DNA of 64,000 nt from Acanthacorydalis orientalis (GCA_034766995.1 CM068318.1:8337487-8401486); one strand, 5' to 3'; positions 1 through 14,260 are shown, counted from the first letter of the stretch. Program-made: numbers and translations. Notes: generated by a model from the sequence alone, not told the origin.

Positions 1-1026
1 TAGTATTAAATACAAAAATTATTCCAAGTGCATCAGTACTAATATAAAAAGTGATCGCTCTTCACTTGTTTTAAAGTTTATTTATACCAATTTTTTTCTA
101 TCCCTACTATCGTTTAAGAGAATCACCAATTTCAGAAACAGTGTGTTAGCTAATAATTAATTATAAAAAACTACTTATATCAATTGTTTATTACACTCAT
201 CCTGATGAATAATTTTATCAAAGTGAATATACAAATTAGCATGTGCTTTCTCTATTTAAATGATAAGTTTCGAGAGATTTGTAAAGATAAAATCAAGAAG
301 AGAATATTTATGGGTTTAGCAATAAGAGAAAGAATGAATGAACATTTTGAAAATCTTAAAAAGATCTGAATGTAAATCATTCAAAAACTGTGTAAGAAAC
401 TACAGAATAAAAAATCACAAAGTCTTCAGTAAAATGGAGTGTATTTAAAATATTTTTTTTTAAATTTCTTTCCTGAAAACTTATATGTGGTCAGTCATAA
501 ACACAGAGAATGTTTCGATCAAGATGTCCTAATCATAGAAAAGTAAGTGGTGTTATTAATAAAAATGTATGCTAAATTATTACTACTGGTTACTGAAAAG
601 GGGCTTTTTGTAGATAAAATTCAATAGGAAATCGACATTAACTTCTTTTTATTATAATACTCAAAAAAAATCTTCGAAATACAAAACTGTGATACATTTA
701 ACAACCTTGGTTGATACAGAAACTGATGACATTTGAAATTATCATAAAAATCTCATAGTCTTGTAATAGAAAAAAAATATTATTATCTAATAATATTAAA
801 TCATTACAATTATAAAATAGTATATTTTTTGACTAATATTACACATATAAGCATATTTAACTATTTATATTAGTGCGGATATGAACGCGATATACACCAT
901 TCATTATTTCGCCTGCTCAATGTACTTAAATTTTCATATGTCCTTGTGTGCAAGCTATCTGTTTATTTATTTATAATCGCCAGACTTTTTCAACGGGTAC
1001 TGAATTCAATACTTTTCTATATGTGT

Positions 1027-1028
<2 letters not shown>

Positions 1029-1084
<56 letters not shown>
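1029..1084. repeat. (AT)n microsatellite
   Basis: Uninterrupted AT dinucleotide tract of about 28 units, in non-coding DNA. Confidence 0.95.
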
Positions 1085-1087
<3 letters not shown>

Positions 1088-2284
1088 ATGAAGAAAACAT
1101 GCCAAGTAAAAAAGAAACACAGTAATGAAAAGTGAATTCAAAAAAATGCTTTTACAAAAATATATGTAAAGTAATAAGTTGTGCCCAAAACAAAAAAGAA
1201 TGCCGTTGATCTAAGACACACTTCACATGAAGTAAATATTACGTGACAAATGCCAATTACAGTGTCGCCACAAAATTCTGAAAAAAAACTCATCTGACTA
1301 TACAAGAATGAAATAACAGATCGACGAGAACAGGTGAACGAACGAGACGACACGATGCATGTTCGCCAACTTACAAAACAAGGATTTGTCCCCCCCGCTG
1401 CGATGTCGGATACAACATTGCCGTACATAAAATGTAATTTAATCATTGAGGACGGACGTTTGATATCGTTTGTTCGAAAACGTTTTCTCTTTCTTGCACG
1501 GTCTTAAATATTTATGTTGTTGTCTTTTTTAACGCAGGCAGTTTCGGTCGCTAACATAATTGGCATTGTTATTGTAAAAAGATTTTATGTGCTAGTTTTA
1601 CATTTTCGTTTATATTTTCGTTTTAACTGGATATTGTACTCATTCGTTTTTTATACATATTTCTTTGTCAGATATTAAAGTGCGTGTTGCTTCTGTAGAA
1701 TTTTTATAACAGTAACTTAACAATAATACATTTTATAAGCTAGCTGGTGTTTTGTTTAGACAATTAAATGATATAAGTGCTTAATGGAATATTCATGCGA
1801 ATGAGGAAGAAAGACGAATACTATTTTGACATTAAAATACATTTAAAAGCAGGAATTCGATATGTAGCAGGAATCGTAAATGAAATAACATAAAATCTTA
1901 CATTTTTTTTAAACAGCACTCAGTGGACAGTAAAACTTTTACGACGAGTTTAGTTCATGAGAGGAAAACATAAATAATTCTAATAGTTCTTATCAAACAG
2001 GAAAAAAACTAATAAAATAATGTAACAAAAAACATAATACTCTATAAATTAGTCAATTTGTGATTTTTAAAATTGTCGATGTGTCATTTTTTATCTTCTT
2101 TTGTGTATTTTTTTAGTTTTTATTTCTTTTTCTCTTTCTTATTGTTAATATTTCAACTTCAAAAGTGATCAAAAGCATGAAATTGAAAAGCATTGACCGT
2201 AAAATATTTAATAATTTAACTCTTAGCAGATTCGTAAAATATTTTTTTTCACTCTACAAGCCACAGAAATTGTTTCTGGTCAAA

Positions 2285-2475
2285 ACTGTTCAGTAAATCA
2301 TTATTGTTCATTTGTGATTGATGCTTATACAAATTTTGTACGTCGATGCCTCATCTTCAGAGCATCATCTTTACAGTATCAAGGTACAGAAAAATCTGAA
2401 AAAAACATTTGTAGTTTGTAGGATGGTAATTCATTTGTAAAAATGAATTTAACCACAGTTTCAGAACAGTATTCT
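2285..2475 (+). repeat. Dispersed repeat family, copy A
   Basis: This copy has a left block resembling GTTCAGTAAATCATTATTG near 2289 and a right block AGGTACAGAAAAA near 2382. It is followed near 2430-2460 by a small hairpin (AATTCATT ... AATGAATT). The same blocks recur near 6335/6400 and 42314/42377, and apparently inverted near 57.0-57.2 kb. The repeat is non-coding. Its class is unknown; a decayed MITE or SINE-like element is possible. Confidence 0.45.
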
Positions 2476-2846
2476 ATTAGCAAATATTTTTTCCTTTAAC
2501 CAGTTAAATCGTACTCCGAAACACCGTTCAGCCATTGATACTTGACTTAAAACGTGTTTGTTATACAAATAATAATTTGAACTATATCTAAATTTCATTT
2601 TTTTTTGTTACCATACAATTCATTTTATTATTATAATATGTGGCTGTTAATTTATTTCTCGTTATCTTATAATCTTCTCAACAAAACATTCTCTTGATAT
2701 CTATGTAGTGCTGTAAAGAAGTTGTTCATTTCTCAGTCAATATTTTAAACAACTGATTTTTTTGTTAATATCCATTTTAATTGTTTGCAAATTGTTCATT
2801 CTTCCTGTGCAGGCTTCTTCAGTTTTTCTACTCTCTCCCCCTTCCC

Positions 2847-2855
<9 letters not shown>

Positions 2856-2917
<62 letters not shown>
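2856..2917. repeat. (AT)n microsatellite
   Basis: AT dinucleotide tract of about 31 units. An apparent open frame crosses it only because TATATA encodes alternating Tyr-Ile. Confidence 0.95.
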
Positions 2918-2921
<4 letters not shown>

Positions 2922-3543
2922 ATATATGCTGATAAGTTATAAAATAATTAATTACCCAAATACAATTGATTATTGTAAACTGAATTAATTTTGATACAAT
3001 GCATTATATATGTGTTTTTGATTTATTTTATTTACATGTGTATATATAAATATATGTAGTCGCTGAACATTTATTTCCCCAGCAACATTCATTAGATAAT
3101 CTTCGAAATAGTGGTTCACGGTTACTGCCTTCTTTCTTTCATTGCTTCACGAATGAGTCAAACGACATAATTATAAATAGATATACAAATAAAACGAGAT
3201 AATTCCGACGTGTAAACAAACAGAAATAACCTTAAACGTATCTCTCCTGGCTGGAATATCAATTCTTGTGTGCATTTACAACGGCACGTATTTATATTAC
3301 ATTCATACATATGTACAACAGTTTTCGTTATTATTGTAGTAGTACAAGAATTGGAGGACATAAACATTGCTACTGTCGTTGATCACAGGCCGTCAGCTGT
3401 GTAGAAAACAATAACAGTTTCAATGCACGTCAACAATAAAAATGTGTGTGGACCGTTGACGGACTGCGGTAGTGTTCTTAAAGCTTTCGTTTGAATGTTG
3501 CAAATATATTGAGCAAAAAATACAATAAAATCAATGGATGTAT

Positions 3544-3593
<50 letters not shown>

Positions 3594-3630
3594 CCACAAC
3601 TACACTCTCGAAAAAAATTTAAAACGAATG

Positions 3631-3662
<32 letters not shown>

Positions 3663-6202
3663 TAACTTGTCGAAATTTGTAATTATACTTGATTCAAAAC
3701 ATATAAATTTTCCTTTATTTTTATTTTTGGAGTTATGAAAACATGTTCAAAATTTTAATCAGGGAAAATTATAATGTTTTATTAAGTACATAAAAAATTC
3801 GTAGATACAGTAATAAAAACATTTTTTTAAAATATGGAAAATAATGTTAGACCGCTTTGTTATCTTCCTCGAATCATTTTTCCCTACCTTTGAATTTGCA
3901 ATATAAGTTAGATGAATATAATTGTTTTCTCTAATTATAACAGTTTTTAGTGGAAGTGATTGATTATTTCGTAGCTAACTTCTAAAAGTGACAAAAATAT
4001 GACATGTTTGTTTGGAATTGCATTAGCAGAAATGATCTGAAAATGTTCCATTGTAAATAAAAACCAACATGTCATATGCGCATACTTAATTTCTAAATTT
4101 CGTTCTTTCTCATCTTTACAAATGTTTTGTTCAATATTTTATTCTTATAGTCACATTTATGTTTGAAATTATGACATTTAGCTTTATAAAATGAAATTAA
4201 GAATAACTTTCAGAGTGTTTATATTCTTTGAAGATAATAACATTGTTAAATTAGTCTCCAAATAATCTTAATATTTAATTTTTCTCCATTTTTCAATGCG
4301 ATGAAATGCAATGAAATATGCACAACAGTTTGACAATTTTATAAAATATATTAATTCTCTTCGGTAAGAAATAAGTGATCAGCTATAAAAAATCTGTCAT
4401 TTTTTGAATTGTTTTAAACAAAAATATGTACTGTATACTTATCTACAATTCGTAAAAATTTTAAAATTCTCTTTCCTTTAAATCTGAAGTTGTTTTCATT
4501 TTAGTATTAGTCAGAAGTTTTTTTCTCTGCAATGCTTTTATACATTCAATATCCATAAATGAATAAAAGGAGGAATAGTGTATATGTATGTGTATCATGT
4601 ATTTATTGTACGTATGTACATATTCAAATCTGTCAACGAAACATTGTCAACGGCATATCGAATAAAATTGACTTTCGATTGAATACAGAAAAAAAAACTA
4701 TTAAATCTGCACTATACAGTAATTTAAAATTTAGATGGATTGTGAAAAGTGTTTTTTTTTATGTGTTTGTAAAGATAATGTATTTAAATTTAATAAAAGA
4801 AGACAAATCCAACAATTTGTTATTCAAATGTCGTTACGTTTTTTAAGCCTGTAAAGTGTTCACTTCTGCAGTATTAATTTTATTTCACTATAACAGTGAT
4901 CCATTTTTGTTCTAATCAAATAACTGAAGATTTTTTACAATACTTTTTCTGTAATATATTCAAGTTTTAAAAATAATTGTTAGCTAGTAAATGTTGTATA
5001 ATATACTGTAATTTATTTTTATAATAGAGTATTATTTTGATAAATACAAGTAAGTTATTGAGTTACTTTGTTTTTATACTAGCAATGAAGGACAAGTTGA
5101 TACGTTTATTACTGTTTATTATTCTGTGATACTAGTTTTTTATCTTTTGTATGTATTACTAATAAAAGATTCTACATAACTTATTTTTTTGCTAATTGTA
5201 TAAATTAATATAATGGTGATGGTAACTAATAAAATGAATTTATTTCAATTATTTTCAAATATACATATTTTTTATATACAAGTAAAAATAATAGTTAATA
5301 TACATTTAATAAAATTACAATTTAATTTTGTCCTTACAAAAACAGCATGGGAATTTATTTTCGTTATGTTTTCATATAAATAGTCATATAAGATCATTGT
5401 TTCAATTATATGAATTCTTTTCCAGATGTTCTTTTTATTCACAACGTGCACAAATTATAAAAAAATAATTAAATTTTGTTTCGTAATAAATAAATAAATA
5501 AAAATGTGTCATTAAATACGTTTATGTTGATTCTCATGATATCTGTTAATTGAACTTCTCAGTAAATGTAAAATATTATTAATTTATATATTTTTAGTCT
5601 TCCCGAGTTCTTTTTAATATTTTGTTATGGTTCATTTATGACAAAACGTTATTCAGAAAACATTTTTACCCTTAACCGAATATGAAGCAATGTCTAGTGA
5701 TTATTAAACAACTCTTCTTACATGTAATGCTATTTGTATGATACATATATTCTTTATTACATATAAAGTCATATTTGTTCATTAAAAATCTCAATTAATA
5801 AAGACCAGTGATTAAAAATTACCTTTAACTCTTATAATTCTTTTCATATCTTTCTATACACATAAACGTTTTTAAAAAATGTCAAATCATGAAGTAGAGT
5901 TAATTACCATACAAAATCTATATTTTATCATAAGTTACAATATAGTACAACTATGATTGCATTTCTTCCGCATAAGAAATATAAAACAAATTTCCACCCT
6001 ATTTATTTATTTTTTTAATATCATACGATGTTCGTTTACAGATTATTGTGGGTTTTCCAATGATTGCAAAACATTAGATAAGTGATGAGTTGTAAAATGA
6101 ATGTTTTTGAAAACAGTCATACATTTTTTTTATAAGTGAGATTTCATTAATGTTTTCAGCACGTCTTGATCATTAATTTTTGTTTTATTTCTATATACTA
6201 AA

Positions 6203-6248
<46 letters not shown>

Positions 6249-6330
6249 CATGAATTTAGCTTAAAATTCGACTATTTTTACAAATATGAAAAATCTATAA
6301 ATTAAAAGAATCTTCAAATTTTCATATCAA

Positions 6331-6420
6331 ATATGTTCAGTAATTGATGATTGATCGTTTCTTATGTGCATTTCGATGTTTGTCATCATTCTGAGTGCGT
6401 AGGTACAAAAAAGTTTGAAA
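6331..6420 (+). repeat. Dispersed repeat family, copy B
   Basis: Contains GTTCAGTAATTGATGATTG near 6335 and AGGTACAAAAAAG near 6400. The blocks have the same order as in the copies at 2.3 kb and 42.3 kb, and nearly the same spacing as the 42.3 kb copy. Non-coding. Confidence 0.45.
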
Positions 6421-7144
6421 AATCCCGAATTTATAACTTGTATGAAATATAAAAGTTATAAATTGATAATTTTTTTAAAAATCATTTTATTACCAACAAA
6501 TATGCATTACTCACGAGAAAAATAATAGTGTGTTAGCAAATGTACATTTTTTTGTATAGTATAATACACCTTATATAGTTAGTAAATAGCGTATTAGTAG
6601 ATATATCTATTTTTTTATCCTCCACAATTTTTTTTTTCAAATGGATACAAACTTTTCTTCAAGACTAGTCAATTTTCATGAAAATCAACATAATAATACT
6701 TAACCAATTACAACTACTATAATAATAAAAAAACATATATTTTGAACTTATTTAAAAAGTTTTTACGTTAAACAATGAGCAGATTTTTAATCTCATTTGG
6801 AAATAATACTATATTTTAAATATTTATATTAAAACTAACAATCCAGTGTATTTTTATTTTTATTCTACACATTTCATATGTCCCATTACTAAAAACTAAT
6901 AGAAATAAATAGAGGTACTACAGGTTGATATTTGCTATGATAAGATGAAAAAAATATTTTACTGTTTTTTGTCAAGTATTACATGGTTGTAACGATGGAG
7001 CTGTAAAAACATATTTACAGGAAATATTAATAATTGTAAAAACTTAATGTTTTATTCAAGTTTCCTTTTTCACACAAAATTAATGACACAAACAAGTATG
7101 GACACGTATGTACACGTTTATACACACATTATTTAAACGAACAA

Positions 7145-7191
<47 letters not shown>

Positions 7192-7405
7192 TCTAAGTAT
7201 ATGCTTGTATTGAGTAAATATACATCTTATCAAAATTTGTAATGTGCATTTTGGTTCATTATCATATATTACAAGTGAAATCGATGTTTTCATTATTTAA
7301 ATTTTTTTGAGGCACGTACTGTAGCCATGCGACTATAATAACGTTTGCAAATGAGGGCAATATCGTATGTTGTTTTATTAATGTATCTATTATATAAATA
7401 TACAT

Positions 7406-7440
<35 letters not shown>

Positions 7441-8448
7441 CATATGCGTGTGTGCGCTTCAATACTACATAAATACGAACTCTTATTAAAAATTAAAATC
7501 GATATATCGTCTATTTCGATTATTTTTTAGGTTAACAATAATGTATTTCATGTCTAAAACAGTAATACTTATTGAGATTACTGTTTTTTTTTTAACTACT
7601 ACTACTACTAAACATTTTAATCTGTAATAACAAACACATCCTTTTTATTTATAGTCACTTTACATGATTTTAAAGGGGCTGAGGATTTCGTATGTTTCTT
7701 AGAAGTCAATGATCACTCACTAATGTCGAACATAATGAATTATTACTTTATTGGCATACGGTAAAAGTTAAAGTTAGTAGTGTTTTGATAAGCTCTTGTT
7801 TAGCTTTTTTTTTAAAAAAAAAAGTATAGATTACTATTGTTCAATAGTTAGTATTTATTGGATTAAAAAAGAATATTAATATTGCAGCCTAATACATGCA
7901 TTTAGTTAAAAACGAGTATTGATATAACAACTTTGTAAAATATATTTGCTAGTATTTTTTCAAAATCATTAAAACTTTTAACTATATTTCGATATGAATG
8001 ATATGGATAAATGTATTTTTTAAATTAACTAGCGAAAGTTAAAGTAATATTGTTTTGAGCAATTTATATCAAATTAGGATACACATGCTTTCTTTATAGC
8101 TTATTCAGAAAAACTACAATAATTATTTATACTTGTTTAATTGGCCGAGGGTATTGTCTATTAATAGCAAATTTTCATTGTTATATGGTTTTTTTTACTC
8201 TTGAAAAACTTCAAAAAACCAGTGAGACATTTACAAATGTATATATAAAACATTTTGTACATTTTACATTTATAAGTAAACGCTCTTTTAAATTTTATAT
8301 ACTTTTTACATATAGAAGCAGCAGTCCTATAAAAAAGAAACAGGTATACATTATAAACTGTAAATGATAAACCATCTCATTTTATCAAAAAAGTCGTATA
8401 TCCAAATCTGCTTCTCTTCTAATAGACACATGTATAGAAACCATGCAT

Positions 8449-8451
<3 letters not shown>

Positions 8452-8509
<58 letters not shown>
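8452..8509. repeat. (AT)n(TG)n compound microsatellite
   Basis: About 25 AT units followed by four TG units. Confidence 0.9.
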
Positions 8510-8851
8510 CTGTCTGTGACTGTGTTGTAGATAATAAACATAGATATTTTTACTCTACATTGAATACATTTCTTAACCCTTCTAAAGACATACGACTAAT
8601 TTCAAACAAACACATTTACATTCTAAACCAGTGTGATTCTTAATAGAATTAGTTAACGTTCCTTTTTTAGTATTTCACGAGTGAAATCGATCACACTATC
8701 TTTGTTCGATATGTACTGTGTATATAAATCGTACACTGTCATTTGTATCACATTTATTTTTTACAGTTTTTGGACAAATTAAAAATGATTGCAAACATTT
8801 CATCGTCTTTTCTATACAGCTCGATAGCCTTTTCACAAAATATCGTTTATA

Positions 8852-8854
<3 letters not shown>

Positions 8855-8910
<56 letters not shown>
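8855..8910. repeat. (AT)n microsatellite
   Basis: Pure TA/AT tract of about 28 units. It gives rise to spurious Tyr-Ile open frames on both strands. Confidence 0.95.
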
Positions 8911-8913
<3 letters not shown>

Positions 8914-10740
8914 TGTGTATGTAAATAGATGTATTTTTATTTATATACATATGCAAATATCTCACGAAAAGAATACTAATTTTATTGTCTGTTCAGGAAC
9001 TGTTTTATTGTACTCGTTTAAAAAGTTATCTATTTCATCACCTATAACAAAAAAAAAAAAAAAACAATGGAAATAAACGATTCAGTTGAGATAATCCTCT
9101 GAGAATTTCTTAAATTCTGATAAATAATAAACGAAATGTCAGTTAAATGAAATTTTCGCCCACTGATCTAAATCGAACTGCTTAATAGCATGTTATCGTC
9201 CACCTCTGTTCATCTAAAGTAATGATTTGTATTTTTTTCTCGCTCCTTGTATGTCTAAATCTATTATTGTCGAACAACGTTGGGGGCATAGGTATAAGGA
9301 CAAAATTGCGTATGTGTTATCTTCGTCTTACTAACTGAAACACCATGGTCTTTGACTATTTTTTTACTATATACTATTATGTGTTTGTTATTACACCGTT
9401 TAACGGGTTTATGTGCAGTATTTTCGCTTTCTTTCTTTGACATCAACTTTGCCGATGTTCTCTTTTTGTTTAATATGGTACAGCTTGTTTATCAGTATAG
9501 TGTATATACAAATATTTTGTGTTACGGTTGAAATAACTGCTTTTTAGTTATATATATATATATATATATAGACTCGTATAACACTAATAAATTTGTAATT
9601 AAAAACAAATGTTTAAAAATAGTAGCAACTTTTCAATACAAAAAAAATATTTGTTTTTCCAACTATGTAGCTATCATCACACCACTATGTTTGTTAATCA
9701 AGGAAAATTGTATTTTTTTATCTACTTATGTGTTAAATTGTATATAATTTTATATTTTAAATTACCAAAAAATGTTCATCTCTTGTTTCTTTTTTTGATT
9801 TTACGAGATTGATATTCGACTTAAAAGATAAGATAGGTTTAATAACGTACAGAATATTATTTCGTTACGTTACGAAGCCTATTCAAAAAATTGCAGAAAT
9901 GATTAAATACATTTTCTATAGAGTATGATTTCCGTTCAAGTAATATATTTTACGTAAAAGACGTAATGTTGATAGTTGCCTTTTACACTTTTGAAAACAT
10001 TTGTTGTACTGATTTTTCTAGATTGTAATTATTCTTTTTCTTAATAATGTCGATTTGTGGCGTTAGAAATAAATATAATCTTGTTAAGGCAGATGAATAC
10101 TACAGTAGGATAATTATTTTATTTGCACACGACTATTGAGTAGTCATTGTATTTTGAGAACATGAATTACTATGATTCAACATACATTTATTTTCATACC
10201 ATATTTCTAGTCATTTATTAAGAAAGAATATATATAATAAAACAGTTACACAAGGCAAAGAATAATACTTAACTGTATAAAAATGTATCATTTTCTAATA
10301 AAATTAATCTATAAATATTTCTATTTTTTAAATGAAGTAAGTAGTTCTGAAGAGGTTATGACATTATTTAGAATTTAGTTTATTTAACCCTAGAAAGTTA
10401 TCAATATATAAAATATACGTTTATCCCAGTTCAACCCATAGAAAAATATTAAACAGAAATTTATATTTGATTATTAAACAGTAATATAAATGTATTTTTT
10501 GATGTATGATTTTAAAAACTGATCAGATATTTCAGTTAAATCAATTATACATTTTGTATAATTTATAATTTTAAAAGATATCATTTTTATAAAAAAATAT
10601 AATTTAGAAAAAGTAATAAAATTAAAATATTGAAAAACAAACATCTATTATGAGTTATGTTATTTATTGTTTGTTATCATTTCTCTAAACTACGACGTAA
10701 CCAGTCATTTTTGCATGATTGACTAGTTGTGTTGCCTATG

Positions 10741-10951
10741 AAGATATACTGGTGGGCTGGGCGTGCATGGCGCTGTAATCGTGGTGACCGTGTTGAAAAA
10801 CACAACGGATAGGAAAATGGCGATAACGCTATCCGAGTGTTCAGTCGCATCGAAAGTGCTCCGTATATACGTGTCCAGATAAGGTTATATTTTATCGCGA
10901 CAACAAAGTGGAAAAAGTGAAAATAGATCGAATTGTGAAAAAATAAACGCG
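10741..10951 (+). promoter_or_regulatory. HEXIM promoter-proximal / 5' UTR with uORFs
   Basis: The GC content rises sharply here relative to the AT-rich flank, just before the HEXIM start codon. Two upstream ATGs are visible. One is a 3-codon ORF at 10767-10778. The other is a 21-codon ORF at 10817-10882 (ATGGCGATAACG... ending TAA), which terminates 69 bases before the main ATG. If transcribed, these could lower or regulate HEXIM translation. The transcription start is not resolved. Confidence 0.5.
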
Positions 10952-12001
10952 ATGAGTGAAAAATTAGCCTCTGTAGACAGCCGCGAATGTTCGCGAATTG
11001 TGTTTCAAGATGACGTCGACGACGAGGTGACGCGCGCGATTCGAGCGCCGCGGAACGGTAGTAATCAGATGCTGATGAATAATGATGGCGGTATTTGCGA
11101 CGACCTACCGGTTAAGAAAAAGAAAACACGACGCGGGAAACCTAAGCGCAGGAATTCAAAACCGTACTCTGTATTGTCATGGCAGCAAAGGAAAGATCCC
11201 CGTTCAAAAACAAATAAGTTTCGGACCAAGATGAGGGGTGTCCATGGACAAGCACTCGCGCCTTACAATACAACACAATTTCTAATTGAAGATCACGGTT
11301 ACATGAAAGATATTGAAGATCGTTTGAATAATTCAGATCCAACAAACGAGACGAAAAATGTCGCAGGACCACCTAGAACACGGGATTCGAGTTTCAGTGT
11401 CGATTCGGATGTAGATTTTTATTCATCCCCTGAAGATGAGGAGGAATTTTTAACGAAAGAATTTTCAAACACGTATCAAGATATGAGATCAGAACGTTTG
11501 AATGCAATGACTCGCGAAGAACTCGTTCAAGAATGTATACAAATGGAAAATAAATTGGACCTATTGACGAAACGTTTAAGTGGAAGATCAGCAGATATAG
11601 AAGATAAAGTCACACGCGATTCAGACGACGTTGTTTTGAACGTTAGCACTTTGAAAGACTTCCAACTTGAGATCATGAAATTAATGACGGAAAATGATTC
11701 GTTGAGGAGAGAAAATGAAGTTCTACGGCAGAGGAGAAGAAGAAAATCCGATTCAGTTACATCTTCAGCAGGTAGCTCGATAGATTCAGAAAGTGATAGC
11801 TCATCGACGGACACTTCTAGTAGTAGTAGTTCGGATGTTGATGCGCTCGATGAGAAGAGCGCACCGAGAAGAAACGGCGACGTCTCACCAGTCGATTATT
11901 CAAAATTGAACGGAACGACGTCAGCTTCAGAATCACCAAAATCTGACGGATTATCACCGGATAATGGACGGCCGACGTTCCAGAATGAAGTTGCAATCTA
12001 A
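10952..12001 (+). CDS. HEXIM: HEXIM, P-TEFb / 7SK snRNP inhibitor protein
   Basis: Predicted 349-residue intronless protein. HEXIM proteins bind 7SK snRNA and, in that complex, hold P-TEFb (CDK9-cyclin T) inactive in the nucleus, limiting release of paused RNA polymerase II. Visible here are a Lys/Arg-rich RNA-binding segment at about residues 55-69 (KKKKTRRGKPKRR) and, after it, the family signature APYNTTQFL with PYNT at 104-107, which contacts the kinase. An acidic stretch follows at about 151-170. Heptad-like segments at about 186-210 and 234-260 fit the cyclin T-binding and dimerisation coiled coil. The C-terminus is Ser/Asp-rich and low complexity. The length matches human HEXIM1 (359 aa). 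The chosen ATG is the first in this frame and keeps the acidic N-terminus. A single-exon structure is also typical of vertebrate HEXIM genes. Confidence 0.93.
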   Translation: MSEKLASVDSRECSRIVFQDDVDDEVTRAIRAPRNGSNQMLMNNDGGICDDLPVKKKKTRRGKPKRRNSKPYSVLSWQQRKDPRSKTNKFRTKMRGVHGQALAPYNTTQFLIEDHGYMKDIEDRLNNSDPTNETKNVAGPPRTRDSSFSVDSDVDFYSSPEDEEEFLTKEFSNTYQDMRSERLNAMTREELVQECIQMENKLDLLTKRLSGRSADIEDKVTRDSDDVVLNVSTLKDFQLEIMKLMTENDSLRRENEVLRQRRRRKSDSVTSSAGSSIDSESDSSSTDTSSSSSSDVDALDEKSAPRRNGDVSPVDYSKLNGTTSASESPKSDGLSPDNGRPTFQNEVAI

Positions 12002-12297
12002 TCGGTTGAAACGTTGTGCATTTTTAATTTTTTTCGATAGAGACGATATTTAACTTTTTACCTGAAACGCTTAGTGATCGAGTAGCTTTGCAAACGTTTA
12101 CAGTATGAATCATTTAAACGTTCATTCAAATTTGATTGTTGATATATTACGTGCTTGCAGTTTTTTTTTCACTCGCACCTTCATTGTTTAATGCAAAGAA
12201 AACCAAATTAAATAAATAGTTACGAATTTTGTATTTCACAGTCGAAAATTTTTAAATGTCTTGATTTATTTTGTAGTACAATTAATGTCTCTTATTG

Positions 12298-12326
12298 AAT
12301 AAACATCGAATTTAAAAGCAAATAAA
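12298..12326 (+). terminator. Candidate HEXIM poly(A) signals
   Basis: Two AATAAA hexamers at 12298-12303 and 12321-12326 lie about 300 bases after the HEXIM stop codon, in AT-rich 3' UTR-like sequence. In such AT-rich DNA the hexamer is common, so use of these sites is inferred from position only. Confidence 0.4.
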
Positions 12327-12439
12327 ATATTTTATAATTATATATATTTATATCGTTTATTAGTATTAAACATATCTGTTAAGCAAGAATTATAAAATGA
12401 TATAATAGATTTATAATTTTTTAAATCATATTTTCTTTG

Positions 12440-12490
12440 TACACATATGTTTGTATATATACATGTGTATATATATGTATGTATATGTAT

Positions 12491-12524
<34 letters not shown>

Positions 12525-12560
12525 ATATGTGTATATATATATATATATACACGTATATAT
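12440..12560. repeat. (TA)/(TATG) compound microsatellite
   Basis: Imperfect mixture of TA and TGTA units. Both strands give Tyr/Ile/Met-rich open frames that are artefacts. Confidence 0.85.
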
Positions 12561-14222
12561 TTATACATGTATATGTATATAGTGATTTTAATTCTTATTT
12601 ACATATGCTGAGCTACTTGTTCACCGAGTATTGACATTTATTATATATATCTATAAATATAATATATATATATATTGCGATGACCTGTGATTTTAAACCG
12701 CCAGATTACAGCGTAATACAAAATTTATTTTTCAGCATTTGAAATGTAACAGCAAATACTTAGACTGGCACGATTTTCTTTTCATTCATTTTAAAAATAA
12801 TGTAGTTATAAAAATAATTTCATTATCAAGTAAATAAATAAAAATGTATTTTATGTAGAGTAGTAAAACTCTCATTAAATAAAAAAAAAAAATAGTTTCA
12901 TTAAATCATTCTTATTAAACAGCTTTATGAATGCTGTATTGTCTTTTTTATTTCAGACGGTTTGGTGCCAAAGATCTCATTGTTATCGTGTCGATATGCG
13001 TATCGAATTTTGTGTCACGCTGTATCGAACACGTTTCAATATACGTAGATAACTCGAAATATATTTAAGTGCTTCGTATACTGAATGTCGTGGTTATCTT
13101 TGTAATATAAAAATGATACCGAAGATTCAATTTTATTTAAGTATGGGATATAAAAATATATATATATATTTGGCTGTGTAGTACGACGGGTCCATTTTGA
13201 TAATGAAGTCAAGTTTTATAATAAAATCAAAATTTAATATACCAAGAAGTCTACAATGCCATACTTATTTAAAAATACGAAGGTATATGTAAATACTTGA
13301 GATGAAATAATAGTTTGATAATATAGCTATGTACTGTTGGGTGTGTGTGTATATAATATATATATATATATATACACGCACAAGTGAAACTTTTTTCTGT
13401 AATTATAACAAAAATTCATTGCTGTATTAATAGACACTAAATAATAAACAGGCTATTTTATGTATATTTGAATATTTTACAATAGTTTTTATGAATTTGA
13501 AATAAAGTAATTAATATATTTTTGATTCAGTATGTTATAATGTATAAAGTAAATCAAAACTTCAATAATTAATTTAAATGTATTTTAATATTAAAAATAA
13601 AGTATTGTTAGAAGATATTCCTTAATTTTTAATAACAAAATAATTTTTTTAAATGTTGGCAAGTGACAAAACAAGTAATTTTATATTTAGAAATTAATTT
13701 TTTATATAATTTTCTTATAAAATCAACATAAAAACAATGTTGCCTTTTGAACACACACAAAACATTATTTCATCTCTATTATTTGAACTAACATAAAATT
13801 AATAAGTTTGTTTAGAGCATTTACTGTGATAATATATAGTGGTATTCTATGTAGCGCAATATATTTAAGTGCAGTGCAGCATGTTATTTTTTATTTAAAC
13901 ATATAAAAAATGAAGACTGTGATAAGTTGCGCTTTGAATATGTTGCTGATTTAATTTTATGATCACTTTACATTTTCACAGTGAATCAATGTTGTTTTTC
14001 AAAATGTTTTATTTTTACAAAATGTATGTTTACATGTTCTTTTTTTGTTAATGTGAATGGGTTGAGTGCCATGCCGAGGAAAGGTGAAATACAACACCAG
14101 GTTTTATAAGAGCTGCCTTATAAAGCTTTAGGAATAGTCATTAAGAATATAAGGAAGCTAATATATAATATGAGGCGATAAAACATACATACTTGTATTT
14201 TTATATTTGTATAAGTGAGTGT

Positions 14223-14260
<38 letters not shown>

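Larger units (their letters stand above)
1..10740. other. Gene-poor region, no recognised coding exon
   Basis: I recognise no protein-coding exon here. Open frames are short and mostly translate AT repeats into Tyr-Ile runs. The sequence is very AT-rich with several (AT)n tracts. Islands of more even base composition lie near 840-990, 1190-1560, 3060-3500 and 9170-9490. They contain many stop codons in all frames, so they look like non-coding exons, 3' UTR or regulatory DNA rather than CDS. What they belong to cannot be decided from this window. Confidence 0.6.

Noticed and set aside
1138..1446. 102-codon minus-strand open frame
   Set aside because: Cys/Ser/Phe-rich with no family resemblance and no conserved motif. 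It could be a small unknown gene but the sequence gives no support.
8696..8965. Open frames through AT repeats on both strands
   Set aside because: Tyr-Ile runs produced by (TA)n; the same artefact recurs at about 2.8, 3.5, 12.4, 14.2, 19.6, 44.3, 45.2, 50.9, 53.0 and 55.7 kb.
11142..11814. Minus-strand open frames inside HEXIM
   Set aside because: Shadows of the HEXIM coding frame.
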